Shown here in pieces: positions 44,072 to 53,026 of a DNA stretch of 64,000 bases. Each line of letters opens with the position of its first letter. Within the stretch, counting starts at the first letter, position 1. The translations under genes and the position numbers were made by a program. Source of the stretch: Sphingobacterium lumbrici (GTDB taxonomy: Bacteria > Bacteroidota > Bacteroidia > Sphingobacteriales > Sphingobacteriaceae); contig NZ_SRZY01000028.1 in the NCBI RefSeq assembly GCF_006476045.1, positions 62,001-126,000 of the forward strand. The letters run 5' to 3'. A model generated the notes under the pieces. That model searched no databases, had not been told where the DNA came from, and saw nothing but the letters and a program-made list of their open reading frames with translations.

Positions 44072-44117
44072 AAAGAAGCAGATGCGATTAGGAAAGCCAT
44101 ACTGCATCTGCTTCTTT
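44072..44117. terminator. Convergent terminator between transglycosylase and phosphoribosyltransferase genes
   Basis: AAAGAAGCAGATGC (44072-44085) pairs with GCATCTGCTTCTTT (44104-44117). The right arm lies inside the last codons of the minus-strand gene, so the hairpin serves both converging transcripts. Confidence 0.75.
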
Positions 44118-44609
44118 ATCAAACTCTTCTAATACTACTTCTACATGTTCTTTTAATATAGTGGATAGCTTAGTGCCATAGTAATCGCTGAATATAGGGA
44201 ATATATGGTGACTTCTGTCAATTAAAACTGCCGTACGCATCTTTTTTAGGGGTACATTGATGAATACTCCGAGTGCGTAAGCCAATGTCCGACCACTATT
44301 CAATACATCATCTACAATAATCACTACGCTATTTTTAGCAATATCTATAGGAGTATCTGTAGCTGCTTCTAAATTACGTTTGTTTTTTTCAATAGTAACT
44401 TTAATAAGTTGAATCTCTTTTGTAGGAGCTATCTCCATAAGAATGTGTTGTAGTCTTTGAGCAAAGACATATCCTCTGTCTGCAATCCCTACTAAAACAA
44501 GAGCTTTTTCTTCAAAGTTGTCTTCCAGAATTTGATAGGCAATGCGTCTTGATTTTTGCTTAATCTGTTCCTTATTTAGTATTAATGTTTTTTTAGTCGA
44601 CATATCCAT
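44088..44609 (-). CDS. Phosphoribosyltransferase family protein (PyrR-like)
   Basis: A 173-residue type I phosphoribosyltransferase with the PRPP-binding motif VVIIVDDVLNSGRTLAYAL and an upstream LVGIADRGYVFAQRL. The length and pattern resemble PyrR/uracil phosphoribosyltransferase or purine PRTases. PyrR-like copies in Bacteroidota are often annotated without proof of regulation. No pyrimidine gene is adjacent, so the substrate is open. ATG at 44609 or 44603 are equivalent starts. Confidence 0.82.
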   Translation of the reverse strand: MDMSTKKTLILNKEQIKQKSRRIAYQILEDNFEEKALVLVGIADRGYVFAQRLQHILMEIAPTKEIQLIKVTIEKNKRNLEAATDTPIDIAKNSVVIIVDDVLNSGRTLAYALGVFINVPLKKMRTAVLIDRSHHIFPIFSDYYGTKLSTILKEHVEVVLEEFDKEADAVWLS

Positions 44610-44687
44610 TTCTTATCCATGTAAATTTAGATAAAATGCTTTGTATTGACAAACGTAAGGATCAAGCAATCTGAATTAACCAAATAA

Positions 44688-44722
44688 AAAAAGTCCGAAT
44701 GCGTATAGCATTCGGACTTTTT
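44688..44722 (-). terminator. Terminator of the first NlpC/P60 gene
   Basis: A 15-bp perfect stem (44688-44702 with 44708-44722, loop GTATA), with T-runs possible on both strands. Confidence 0.88.
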
Positions 44723-44745
44723 GCAATCTAAATTAACGTATAAGA

Positions 44746-45330
44746 CTAGTTTAGATTGTTTTCGTTATTTGTATTGATATCAGCCGTCATGATGCGGTCT
44801 TCATCAGCTGTCTTAGGGCGTCCGCCATTGTAATAATAACGGCTCCAATAAGGTTCGTTCAGGTTACTTACCATTACACCTTTGCTTGAAGAAGCGTGTG
44901 CAAATTTATCATCGCCTAAATAAACTCCGACATGTGTAATACTTTTACTTCTAATCTTAAAGAAAACTAAATCACCGGCTTGCAAATCATTTTTACGTAT
45001 AGGAGTTACATTTGCATATTGGTTACGGCTGTTGTAGCCTATTGTTGTATTGAATACATTCTCATAAAGGGCAAGGGAGAACTTTGAACAATCGATACCT
45101 CTTTTTGAGTCACCCCCTAATCGGTACGGAGTGCCTAGCCATTCGTAGACAAATTGATAAAGTTTGGTATTCGTAGTTGCTGAAACCGCGACTCCCATAA
45201 TTTGAGAAAAGTATTCTTTAGCTAAGTTATCTGGATCAGATGTGCTTTTGTTTTTGTTCGTTGTTTGTGCTTGCGACACTAGACATAAGCCTATGAAGAG
45301 CATTCCTGCTACTAGTTTCTTTGTTTTCAT
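44746..45330 (-). CDS. NlpC/P60 family cell-wall endopeptidase
   Basis: A 194-residue secreted cysteine peptidase. Signal peptide ends near SQAQ. The NlpC/P60 domain (about 55-175) has the nucleophile Cys81 in GIDCSKF, the histidine in ITHVGVYLGDD, and the third polar residue in FAHASSSKG. It should cleave stem-peptide bonds in peptidoglycan. It is a clear paralogue of the lipoprotein at 52340-52924; this copy has no lipobox and is predicted soluble. The acidic/Asn-rich C-terminus (after PKTADEDR) is not part of the domain. Confidence 0.92.
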   Translation of the reverse strand: MKTKKLVAGMLFIGLCLVSQAQTTNKNKSTSDPDNLAKEYFSQIMGVAVSATTNTKLYQFVYEWLGTPYRLGGDSKRGIDCSKFSLALYENVFNTTIGYNSRNQYANVTPIRKNDLQAGDLVFFKIRSKSITHVGVYLGDDKFAHASSSKGVMVSNLNEPYWSRYYYNGGRPKTADEDRIMTADINTNNENNLN

Positions 45331-45593
45331 TTAATCGCTATAATTTTTACAACTCAAAGTGTTGGTGTATTGTATTTCGTGCATCAACAGTAGCGAAGAT
45401 ACCACATCTCTTTATACTACGCAACTAATTTGATCTTTTTTTAACATACTTTTAACACTTGTGGCATTTTATTAGATTGATTAGCAATGCAAAATCTTAA
45501 TTGTTATCATCACTTTTTTATTTTAGTATGGTAAATAAATTTTTAATCCCTATGGATTGTATAATTGGTAAAGTCGCATTTTTTTAAAAAATA

Positions 45594-45626
45594 TTTGTGT
45601 TTTTGAAAACAAAATACTTATCTTTA
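45594..45626 (+). promoter_or_regulatory. Candidate promoter of the thr operon
   Basis: TTTG (45594-45597), 21 nt, then TATCTTTA (45619-45626), one base off TAnnTTTG. The leader peptide would begin about 14 nt after transcription start. Confidence 0.55.
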
Positions 45627-45646
45627 TGAAAGATTTATAAATACGT

Positions 45647-45712
45647 ATGCGATTTAACACGATTATTTCAACAATTATTATTACCACCGGCTATAATTTT
45701 CGGAGGAGGTAA
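45647..45712 (+). CDS. thrL: thr operon leader peptide
   Basis: A 21-codon open frame, ATG to TAA, whose codons include four for Thr (ACG, ACA, ACC, ACC) and five for Ile (ATT), nine of 21. This matches the logic of E. coli ThrL, where scarcity of either amino acid stalls the ribosome. The final codons CGG AGG AGG form the strand that can pair either with the upstream ACCACC (45683-45688) or with the terminator arm downstream. The peptide itself probably has no function. Confidence 0.82.
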   Translation: MRFNTIISTIIITTGYNFRRR

Positions 45713-45747
45713 ATCTGTTGTTCTAAAAAGTGTACAGTAAATATCAG

Positions 45748-45783
45748 AAAGACCTTCCTCCATTCGGGAAGGTCTTTTTTTTT
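45748..45783 (+). terminator. thr attenuator terminator
   Basis: AAAGACCTTCC (45748-45758) pairs with GGAAGGTCTTT (45767-45777) and T continues to 45783. The 5' arm overlaps TCCTCC (45756-45761), which is complementary to GGAGGA in the leader frame, giving terminator and antiterminator forms. Confidence 0.88.
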
Positions 45784-45820
45784 ATATAAAAAAAACAAAC
45801 TAAACATAATATATTAAATA

Positions 45821-48268
45821 ATGAAAGTCTTAAAATTTGGAGGAACATCAGTCGGTTCGGTAGAGAGCATAAAGGCGGTTTTGGATATCGTCAAGGGGTC
45901 ATACGATGCCGGAGAAAAGCCTTTAGTCGTTTTGTCTGCTATGTCTGGTGTTACTAATCTGCTAACAGCTATGGCGGAGCATGCTGCAGAAAAAAAGGAG
46001 TTTGAATCCGATTTAAAATTATTGGAAGAGCGCCACTTCGATGTTGTCAGGAAACTAATTGCTGTAAAATTTCAGAATCCTGTTTTTACCAAGTTAAAAC
46101 TACTTATCAATGAACTTGACGAGATTCTACAGGGTGTTGCTGCACTTAAAGAACTAAGTCATCAAAGTAGGGATTTAATAGTTTCCTTTGGAGAGCGTTT
46201 TTCCAATTATATGGTTTCCAAAATAATGGAACAATATATTGCCGAATCAACCTTTATAGATGCTTCTCATTATATTAAGACCGATTCAAATTTTGGACAT
46301 GCACAGGTGAATGAAGGATTGACAAATCAATTGGTGCAAGCGTTGGCGCATACACATGTTGATAAATTGTTATTTGTAACGGGGTTTATAGGTTCAAACG
46401 AAAAGGGTAGGGTAACTACTTTGGGACGAGGTGGATCTGATTATACGGCAGCTATATTTGGTTCGATCCTGAATGCAAGTACGATAGAAATATGGACAGA
46501 TGTGAATGGGATGTTGACTGCTGATCCAAAAATTGTAAAAAAGGCATTTTCTCTTCCTGTTTTGTCGTATACAGAGGCGATGGAACTTTCTTATTTTGGG
46601 GCTAAAGTCATTTATCCACCCACAATGATTCCCGCATTTTTAAAGAAAATTCCAATTGTAATCCGTAATACTTTTGAACCGGAGTTCGGGGGTACTGTAA
46701 TACAATTTGATTCCGGGAAATCGGATTATCCTATCAAAGGTATTTCCTCCATTTCGGATATTTCGGTGATTAATTTATCTGGCAGTGGCATGATCGGGAA
46801 GTCAGGCTTTAGCGGAAGATTATTTACTTTATTAGCCCGAGAACAGATCAATGTTGTTTTAATTACCCAATCATCATCCGAACACAGTATCACGTTTGCA
46901 GTACATCCCAATGATGCGCAGAAGGCGGTAGTGTTAATAAGGGATGAATTCGAACTGGAATTAGAAGCGAATAAGTTGGATTTACCTGAAATTGAAGAGA
47001 ACCTTTCTGTTCTTGCTGTTGTAGGAGAGAATATGAAGCGTACACCTGGCATGTCGGGGAGATTGTTTTATGCTTTGGGACGTAATGGAATCAATGTTCG
47101 GGCGATAGCACAAGGGTCTTCTGAATTTAATATCTCAGTTATTATTAAGAAGGACAATCTGGCCAAAGCGTTGAATGCTGTGCATGATGCTTTCTTTGCA
47201 GAACTGAAAAAAACATTATATGTTTTTAATCTTGGGACGGGCAATATCGGTGCTACATTATTCAAACAGCTGCATGAGCAGCACGATTTTCTTTTAGAGA
47301 GCAATGATCTTGAAATTAAAGTCGCTGGCGTATCCAATTCCCGGAAAATGTTATTTGATGTGGATGGAATTGATTTGGCAACCTGGAAGGATACATTGGA
47401 ATCAGAGGGCGAAATCTCAGATTTATCTACATTTATTGAGCGTATGAAGGAAATGGATTTACCAAATTGTGTGTTCATCGACAATACAGCAAGTAAACTG
47501 CCTTCGACATATTATGAGGAGATTTTTAAAGCCAATATATCCATTGTCACTTGTAATAAGATTGCTAATTCCGGCGATTATGCGCAATATAAGCTGTTGC
47601 ATGATACAGCCCGAAGACACGGAGTAGATTTTTTCTACGAAACGAATGTCGGAGCAGGGTTGCCAATTGTACGTGTACTAAAAGACTTGATGTTGAGTGG
47701 CGATAGACTGTTAAAAATTGAGGCCATTCTTTCGGGGACGATATCGTATATTTTTAATAATTTCACGGGTGATGCTTCGTTCTATGATGTGGTTAAAAAG
47801 GCACAGGAGCTTGGCTATACCGAACCTGATCCGCGAGATGATTTAGGTGGCGTTGATTTTATGCGCAAGATGCTGATCCTTGCCAGGGATGCTGGAAATG
47901 TCATTGAACCAAGTGATGTTGATCTAGGGAATATTTTGCCCGAGGCTTGTCTTAAAGCGACTTCGGTAGATGATTTCTATGCTGAACTGTTGAAGGCAGA
48001 GCAGTATTTTAATGATTTGAAAAATCAGGCACTTCAAGAAAATAAAGTTATTCGCTATATTGGAAAACTGGAAAACGGGAAGGTGAGTATTTCGATGCAG
48101 ATGGTGGGTGAGACACATCCATTCTACGCTTTGTCGGGATCTGATAATATCATCTCGTTTACGACCGAACGTTATAAAGAAAGACCATTGGTGGTAAAAG
48201 GCCCCGGTGCAGGTGCAGAAGTCACTGCAGCGGGAGTGTTTGCTGATTTAGTAAATGTAGGGGCTTAA
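45821..48268 (+). CDS. thrA: Bifunctional aspartate kinase / homoserine dehydrogenase
   Basis: An 815-residue fusion. The aspartokinase part (about 1-290) starts KVLKFGGTSVGSVESI and has TTLGRGGSDYTAA. A regulatory ACT region (about 300-450) includes SGRLFYALGRNGINVRAIAQGSSEFNIS in parts. The homoserine dehydrogenase part (about 460-815) has the nucleotide motif NLGTGNIGATLF and the catalytic segment GYTEPDPRDDLGGVDFMRKM. It performs steps 1 and 3 of the threonine pathway; the ACT domains suggest threonine inhibition. First structural gene of thrABC, behind the attenuator. Confidence 0.96.
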   Translation: MKVLKFGGTSVGSVESIKAVLDIVKGSYDAGEKPLVVLSAMSGVTNLLTAMAEHAAEKKEFESDLKLLEERHFDVVRKLIAVKFQNPVFTKLKLLINELDEILQGVAALKELSHQSRDLIVSFGERFSNYMVSKIMEQYIAESTFIDASHYIKTDSNFGHAQVNEGLTNQLVQALAHTHVDKLLFVTGFIGSNEKGRVTTLGRGGSDYTAAIFGSILNASTIEIWTDVNGMLTADPKIVKKAFSLPVLSYTEAMELSYFGAKVIYPPTMIPAFLKKIPIVIRNTFEPEFGGTVIQFDSGKSDYPIKGISSISDISVINLSGSGMIGKSGFSGRLFTLLAREQINVVLITQSSSEHSITFAVHPNDAQKAVVLIRDEFELELEANKLDLPEIEENLSVLAVVGENMKRTPGMSGRLFYALGRNGINVRAIAQGSSEFNISVIIKKDNLAKALNAVHDAFFAELKKTLYVFNLGTGNIGATLFKQLHEQHDFLLESNDLEIKVAGVSNSRKMLFDVDGIDLATWKDTLESEGEISDLSTFIERMKEMDLPNCVFIDNTASKLPSTYYEEIFKANISIVTCNKIANSGDYAQYKLLHDTARRHGVDFFYETNVGAGLPIVRVLKDLMLSGDRLLKIEAILSGTISYIFNNFTGDASFYDVVKKAQELGYTEPDPRDDLGGVDFMRKMLILARDAGNVIEPSDVDLGNILPEACLKATSVDDFYAELLKAEQYFNDLKNQALQENKVIRYIGKLENGKVSISMQMVGETHPFYALSGSDNIISFTTERYKERPLVVKGPGAGAEVTAAGVFADLVNVGA

Positions 48269-48376
48269 ATTAGTATAGAGTAGCTCGTATTAAGTATTGA
48301 GATGTGCAGGCAAAAAATATTCTGCCTGAGAAAAATTAAGTAATTATGGAATATATGAGTCTGTATAATCGTAAAA

Positions 48377-49363
48377 ATGATGGGCGAAAATAAAGTAGAA
48401 AAAAAAATAGATTTTACTAAAATTCTTGACGAGGTTCGGGTCTTTGCTCCCGCTACAGTAGCCAATATGATCTGTGGCTTTGATATTTTAGGGTTTGCAG
48501 TGGATAAACCCGGAGACGAAGTCAAAATGTATCGTGTAGACCAACCGGGGGTACGTATCCGCTCTATAAAAGGGGATGACGGAAGACTGCCCCTTGATGC
48601 CGATAAAAATACAGTAAGTGCCTGTGTTAAGATGTTATTGGTTGATTTAGGTATTGATAAAGAGATCGGTGTTGAAATTGATTTGATTAAGTGTATGCCG
48701 ATAGGTAGTGGTTTGGGGTCAAGCTCGGCAAGTACGGTAGCCGGATTGTTTGCTATCAACGCCTTGTTGGGGAATCCATTGACCAAAGAAGAGTTGATAC
48801 CCTATTGTGTCGAAGGTGAACGTCTGGCATGCGGGCATGGGCATGCAGACAATGTCGCTCCTGCATTAATAGGTGGGATTACATTGATTCGTGGATACGA
48901 TCCGCTTGATGTGATTAAGCTTCCTGTTCCCACAGATTTGTATGCAGGAATTGTGTTTCCGCAGGTGGATGTACCGACCCGGGATGCACGTCAGCTTATT
49001 AAGGAAAAAGTGCTCTTGAAAGATGCCGTGATTCAATGGGGCAATATTGCAGGGCTTATTTCCGGTTTGTATCAGTCTGATTATGACTTGATAAGTCGAA
49101 GTATGCACGATGTGCTTATTGAGCCAACTCGTGCCATTTTAATTCCCGAATTCTATGAAATGAAGCGTATTGCGCTGGAAGAAGGGGCATTGAGTTTTGG
49201 TATTTCAGGTTCAGGCCCTTCTGTAGTAGCTATTACTAAAGGACAGGATGTGGCAGAACGAATAACCGAAAAAATTCAGCAACATTTGACACAAAGTGAA
49301 ATCGGTAGTCTTAAATACGTTTCTTCTGTTAACGTAGAGGGGCCTAAGATTCTGAACAACTAA
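48377..49363 (+). CDS. thrB: Homoserine kinase
   Basis: A 328-residue GHMP kinase with the ATP loop PIGSGLGSSSASTVAGLFA, the N-terminal VRVFAPATVANMICGFDILGFAV and the C-terminal SGSGPSVVAIT. It phosphorylates homoserine. About 18 residues precede the conserved start of the fold; a second ATG follows the first immediately. It lies 108 nt after thrA and 147 nt before thrC. Confidence 0.95.
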   Translation: MMGENKVEKKIDFTKILDEVRVFAPATVANMICGFDILGFAVDKPGDEVKMYRVDQPGVRIRSIKGDDGRLPLDADKNTVSACVKMLLVDLGIDKEIGVEIDLIKCMPIGSGLGSSSASTVAGLFAINALLGNPLTKEELIPYCVEGERLACGHGHADNVAPALIGGITLIRGYDPLDVIKLPVPTDLYAGIVFPQVDVPTRDARQLIKEKVLLKDAVIQWGNIAGLISGLYQSDYDLISRSMHDVLIEPTRAILIPEFYEMKRIALEEGALSFGISGSGPSVVAITKGQDVAERITEKIQQHLTQSEIGSLKYVSSVNVEGPKILNN

Positions 49364-49510
49364 ACCAAAATGGCCCCGAAATGATAAAAATAATCATTAA
49401 ACATACAAGGTAATGATGTTTTTGTCATCAAAGACTCCATCTGACTAAAATAACCGAGTTTGCGAGTTCATTGATACAATTGAAAACATAAGCTCATCAA
49501 TAAAAAACAA

Positions 49511-50818
49511 ATGAAATTATACAGTACCAATAATAAAGATTTGCGTGTTCCTTTTCAAGAGGCTGTTTTCAATTCATTGCCTGCAGACAAAGGACTTTAT
49601 ATGCCGGAGGTGATACCACAGCTAGATCCCCTGTTTATCCGGGATATACAGCAGTATTCCTTGCAGGAGATTGCGTTTAAGATTGCTAATGCTTTGATCG
49701 GAGATGATATTCCGGAGAGCGATTTGAAAGCTATTGTCGAAGATGCAATTAATTTTGATGCTCCGGTAAAATTTCTGAGTGCAGAAACTGCAGTTCTGGA
49801 ATTATTTCATGGGCCTTCTTATGCGTTTAAAGATTTTGGTGCACGTTTTATGAGTCGTGTGATGGGCTACTTTTCGGAAAAAGGTGAAAAATTATTAGAC
49901 GTCTTGGTCGCTACTTCGGGTGATACAGGGGGTGCGGTAGCGTTAGGTTTTCTGGGGGTCGAAGGCACACGTGTTACTATTTTATATCCTAAAGGGAAAG
50001 TGTCCAAGGTACAGGAAGAACAACTTACCACCAATGGACAAAACATAAGGGCATTAGAAGTAAAGGGAACATTCGATGATTGTCAGGCATTGGTTAAGCA
50101 AGCTTTCAATGACACGACATTAAATGAAGAAATACGTTTAACCTCGGCTAATTCCATCAATATAGCTCGTCTGATTCCGCAGACATTTTATTACTTCTGG
50201 GCATACGCACAGTTGAAGGCACAAGGCGTGAAGGATGTAGTCTTTTCTGTTCCAAGTGGTAATTTTGGAAATATCGGGGCAGGTCTGTTGGCCTATAAAA
50301 TGGGACTTCCGGTTAAGCATTTCGTGGCAGGAACCAATGCAAATGATACTGTCCCACGTTTTTTACAATCAGGTGCTTATGAGCCTAGACCCTCTGTTCA
50401 GACCCTTGCAAATGCTATGGATGTCGGGAATCCAAGTAACTGGGTAAGAATACAGGATCTATTCCGTAATAATTTAGAAGAACTTAGGGAAATAATTTCT
50501 TCATATACTTACGATAATGAAGAGACTAAAGCAGCGATGGATGAATTGTATGCGAAGTACAAGTATATTGCTTGTCCACATACTGCTATTGCTTATTTAG
50601 CGTCCAATACTTATAAAGCTGAAAAGCCTGGAGAGTACGCATTAGTCTTTTTGTCTACTGCGCATCCATGTAAATTTCCAGATGCCATATCCGAGACTGT
50701 GTTTTCAGAAATTCAACTTCCTGATGGAGCAAAATCATTAGAAGGTAAACAGAAGCTAACAGAGGAGCTGGATGTAGATTACGACAGCTTTAAAAGGTTT
50801 TTGATCGAGAATAAATAG
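49511..50818 (+). CDS. thrC: Threonine synthase
   Basis: A 435-residue PLP enzyme converting O-phosphohomoserine to threonine. PLP lysine is Lys107 in SYAFKDFGARF; phosphate-binding GDTGGAVALGFLG and the domain segment SVPSGNFGNIGAGLLA are present. N-terminal YSTNNKDLRVPFQEAV and the C-terminal ATAHPCKFPDA-like stretch (LSTAHPCKFPDAI) are standard for the fold type II short form. Last gene of the operon; a large hairpin begins at its stop codon. Confidence 0.96.
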   Translation: MKLYSTNNKDLRVPFQEAVFNSLPADKGLYMPEVIPQLDPLFIRDIQQYSLQEIAFKIANALIGDDIPESDLKAIVEDAINFDAPVKFLSAETAVLELFHGPSYAFKDFGARFMSRVMGYFSEKGEKLLDVLVATSGDTGGAVALGFLGVEGTRVTILYPKGKVSKVQEEQLTTNGQNIRALEVKGTFDDCQALVKQAFNDTTLNEEIRLTSANSINIARLIPQTFYYFWAYAQLKAQGVKDVVFSVPSGNFGNIGAGLLAYKMGLPVKHFVAGTNANDTVPRFLQSGAYEPRPSVQTLANAMDVGNPSNWVRIQDLFRNNLEELREIISSYTYDNEETKAAMDELYAKYKYIACPHTAIAYLASNTYKAEKPGEYALVFLSTAHPCKFPDAISETVFSEIQLPDGAKSLEGKQKLTEELDVDYDSFKRFLIENK

Positions 50819-50863
50819 CATTAAAGAAGGGAGGGAAACTTTCCTTCCCTTCTTTAATGCTAT
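50815..50863 (+). terminator. Hairpin at the end of thrC
   Basis: An 18-bp perfect stem joins 50815-50832 (including the thrC stop codon) with 50846-50863. The tail is only weakly T-rich, so it may be a processing or stability hairpin as well as a terminator. Confidence 0.75.
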
Positions 50864-51000
50864 TTGGTTGCAACGAAAACATATCCTACTTTTGTGTCAA
50901 AGAAGCTATCGTGATTTTTTAAACCATACAGTAGATGAATAAGCAGAGCTTGCGAACTCTTGAGGATCTATTCAGCAAATACGGGTAAAAAATCTGATAC

Positions 51001-51019
51001 CTGCCTACGGTAGGCAGGG
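51001..51019. repeat. Short GC-rich palindrome
   Basis: CCTGCCTAC and GTAGGCAGG flank a single G. GC-rich palindromes beginning CCTGCC are, as I recall, dispersed in intergenic DNA of many Bacteroidota. The remaining gap 50864-51050 shows nothing else. Confidence 0.5.
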
Positions 51020-51050
51020 CTTCATTACCATTGAAAACAAAGGTGTACGG

Positions 51051-52235
51051 ATGAAAAAAGTTATCCTGAATAAAGGAAAAGATAAGGCAGCCTGGCAGTT
51101 GCACCCTTGGGTGTTCTCTGGAGCTGTTAATAAAGTGATCGGACAACCTCAAAATGGAGATGTCGTATCGGTGTATAATAACGAAGACGAATTTATAGCA
51201 TTTGGGATATATAACAATACCTCAAGGGTAGCTGTACGTTTATTGGAATGGCATCCAAACCGTGAAGTCAACGAAGAATGGTGGCGTAACCGTGTACGTA
51301 ATGCTGTACATAGCCGTTTGCATTTGTTATCAGAAAAGAACGATACTGTGCGTTTGATTTTTGCAGAAGCTGATTTTCTGCCCGGATTAATCGCAGATAA
51401 ATATGCTGATTATATATCTGTACAAGTTCATGCTGCGGGAGTAGAACAAGTAAAGGCGATCATTATCGATGAGCTTGTGCAGTTGCTGGAACCCAAAGGT
51501 ATCTATGAACGAAGTGATCTCAAATCCAGGGAGCACGAAGGATTGCCCGATAGTAACGGTCTGTTGTATGGAACAGTACCTCCGGAATTTGTGGCGATTA
51601 TTGAAAACGATATTCAGTATAAGGTCAATATTGTTGAAGGACAAAAATCCGGATTTTATTGTGATCAGCGTGACAATAGACTGCTAACCGCGCAGTATGT
51701 AAAAGGTAAAAAGGTTTTAGATTGCTTTTCGTATTCAGGTGGTTTTACCTTGAATGCATTGCGTGGAGGAGCCTCCCATGTTACGGCGGTAGACAGCTCG
51801 GCCTTAGCAATCGATACCTTACGACAAAATATAGCATTGAACGGATTTGATACCGAACAATATACTGCTGTCCAATCAGATGTCAATAAATACCTGCGCG
51901 AATTGGGTGAGCAGCAAACCAAATTCGATCTGATTGTCCTTGATCCGCCTAAATATGCACCTTCACGATCTACGTTAGACAAGGCCTCCCGGGCTTATAA
52001 AGACTTAAACAGGAGAGGTCTGATGCTGCTCGAAAGTGGCGGACTATTGGCTACGTTTTCGTGTTCTGGCGCGATGGATATTGACACCTTTAAACAGGTG
52101 CTTGCGTGGGCAGCTTTAGATGCGGGTAAGGAGATACAGTTTATCAGGCAATTTCATCAACCCGAAGATCATCCGGTGCGCGCGTCATTTTCAGAAGGTG
52201 AATACCTTAAAGGTTTATTAGTTAGGGTTGTTTAA
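51051..52235 (+). CDS. Class I SAM-dependent rRNA methyltransferase, RlmI-like
   Basis: A 394-residue protein: an N-terminal PUA domain (about 1-75; LHPWVFSGAVNKV), a connecting domain, and a Rossmann methyltransferase (about 190-394) with VLDCFSYSGGFTLNAL, the acidic TAVDSSALAI, and the catalytic-loop motif LDPPKYAPS. This order is that of RlmI/RlmK-type 23S rRNA 5-methylcytosine methyltransferases. The exact target base is inferred from family only. It is a single gene downstream of thrC's hairpin. Confidence 0.9.
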   Translation: MKKVILNKGKDKAAWQLHPWVFSGAVNKVIGQPQNGDVVSVYNNEDEFIAFGIYNNTSRVAVRLLEWHPNREVNEEWWRNRVRNAVHSRLHLLSEKNDTVRLIFAEADFLPGLIADKYADYISVQVHAAGVEQVKAIIIDELVQLLEPKGIYERSDLKSREHEGLPDSNGLLYGTVPPEFVAIIENDIQYKVNIVEGQKSGFYCDQRDNRLLTAQYVKGKKVLDCFSYSGGFTLNALRGGASHVTAVDSSALAIDTLRQNIALNGFDTEQYTAVQSDVNKYLRELGEQQTKFDLIVLDPPKYAPSRSTLDKASRAYKDLNRRGLMLLESGGLLATFSCSGAMDIDTFKQVLAWAALDAGKEIQFIRQFHQPEDHPVRASFSEGEYLKGLLVRVV

Positions 52236-52339
52236 ATTTTTTGGGTTTGCGCGTATATTTATCCACATGTCTGCTAAATTAAATAACAATTGTGGAAAAA
52301 AGAGGGTTTTATTCTCCGTCTTGAGCCGATACATTTGTA

Positions 52340-52924
52340 ATGATGAGTATAAATAGGATTCAACAAATGAAGTTCATAGCAGCAGGCGCTGTATTGTGCA
52401 TGTTTGTGGCCTCTTGTGGCGCGAAGAAAAAAGCGTATTCCTATGGAAAACCTCCGGACAGTCGAAGCACTGCAGCGTCCGTATCCAAGGATACGAAGCG
52501 TTCGGGAAATACGATGTCGTACTATGCAGGTGTGTTGGGCGTGAGTCTCAAGGATATGAATAATTCCTTGTATTCATTTATCGATAGTTGGATGGGCATA
52601 CCGTATCGGTTAGGAGGGGTAAGCAAAGATGGTGTGGATTGTTCCGCTTTTGTGGGTATGATCTATCAGGAAGTCTATAGGAAGAATCTACCCCGAACCT
52701 CCAGAGATATGGCAGAGATCGTAAAGCGTAAATACGACGATCAATTACGGGAGGGGGATCTGGTATTTTTCTCTTTTGGAGGAAAAAATATTGATCATGT
52801 GGGTATATACCTACATAATGGTAAGTTTGTACATGTTTCTACGCAAAAAGGTGTCATGATTTCTAATCTAAAGGATGCCTGGTATTATAAGTATTTTACT
52901 CGTTGTGGTACCCCAAATATTTAA
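52340..52924 (+). CDS. NlpC/P60 family lipoprotein
   Basis: A 194-residue cysteine peptidase anchored as a lipoprotein: MFVASC with Cys26 as lipid site, if the first ATG is used; an in-frame ATG at 52367 also gives a good signal. The NlpC/P60 domain has Cys101 in GVDCSAF, the histidine in IDHVGIYLHNG and FVHVSTQKG. It is a paralogue of the gene at 44746-45330, sharing PYRLGG, GDLVFF and KGVM(I/V)SNL. It should hydrolyse peptidoglycan peptides at the outer membrane. Confidence 0.92.
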   Translation: MMSINRIQQMKFIAAGAVLCMFVASCGAKKKAYSYGKPPDSRSTAASVSKDTKRSGNTMSYYAGVLGVSLKDMNNSLYSFIDSWMGIPYRLGGVSKDGVDCSAFVGMIYQEVYRKNLPRTSRDMAEIVKRKYDDQLREGDLVFFSFGGKNIDHVGIYLHNGKFVHVSTQKGVMISNLKDAWYYKYFTRCGTPNI

Positions 52925-52947
52925 AGACTGCACTTATCTTTATGGAG

Positions 52948-52989
52948 TCTGATGTCTGACATCTCAAATCTAATATCTCACATCTAAAT
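52948..52989. repeat. Six tandem heptamers TCTnAnn
   Basis: TCTGATG, TCTGACA, TCTCAAA, TCTAATA, TCTCACA and TCTAAAT follow one another without gaps. Heptad short tandem repeats like this occur in several bacterial phyla without known function. A TACTTTTG box (52999-53006) that could be the -7 element of the next gene follows. Confidence 0.7.
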
Positions 52990-53026
52990 ACTTTATCGTA
53001 CTTTTGTACGCAATCTATTTTTAGTT

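Larger units (their letters stand above)
45331..45820. promoter_or_regulatory. thr operon leader region
   Basis: The 490-nt gap holds, in order, sequence with no recognised feature (45331-45590), a promoter (45594-45626), a leader-peptide gene (45647-45712) and an attenuator terminator (45748-45783). Alternative pairing links GGAGGA at 45702-45707 with TCCTCC at 45756-45761 inside the terminator's 5' side. Confidence 0.8.
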
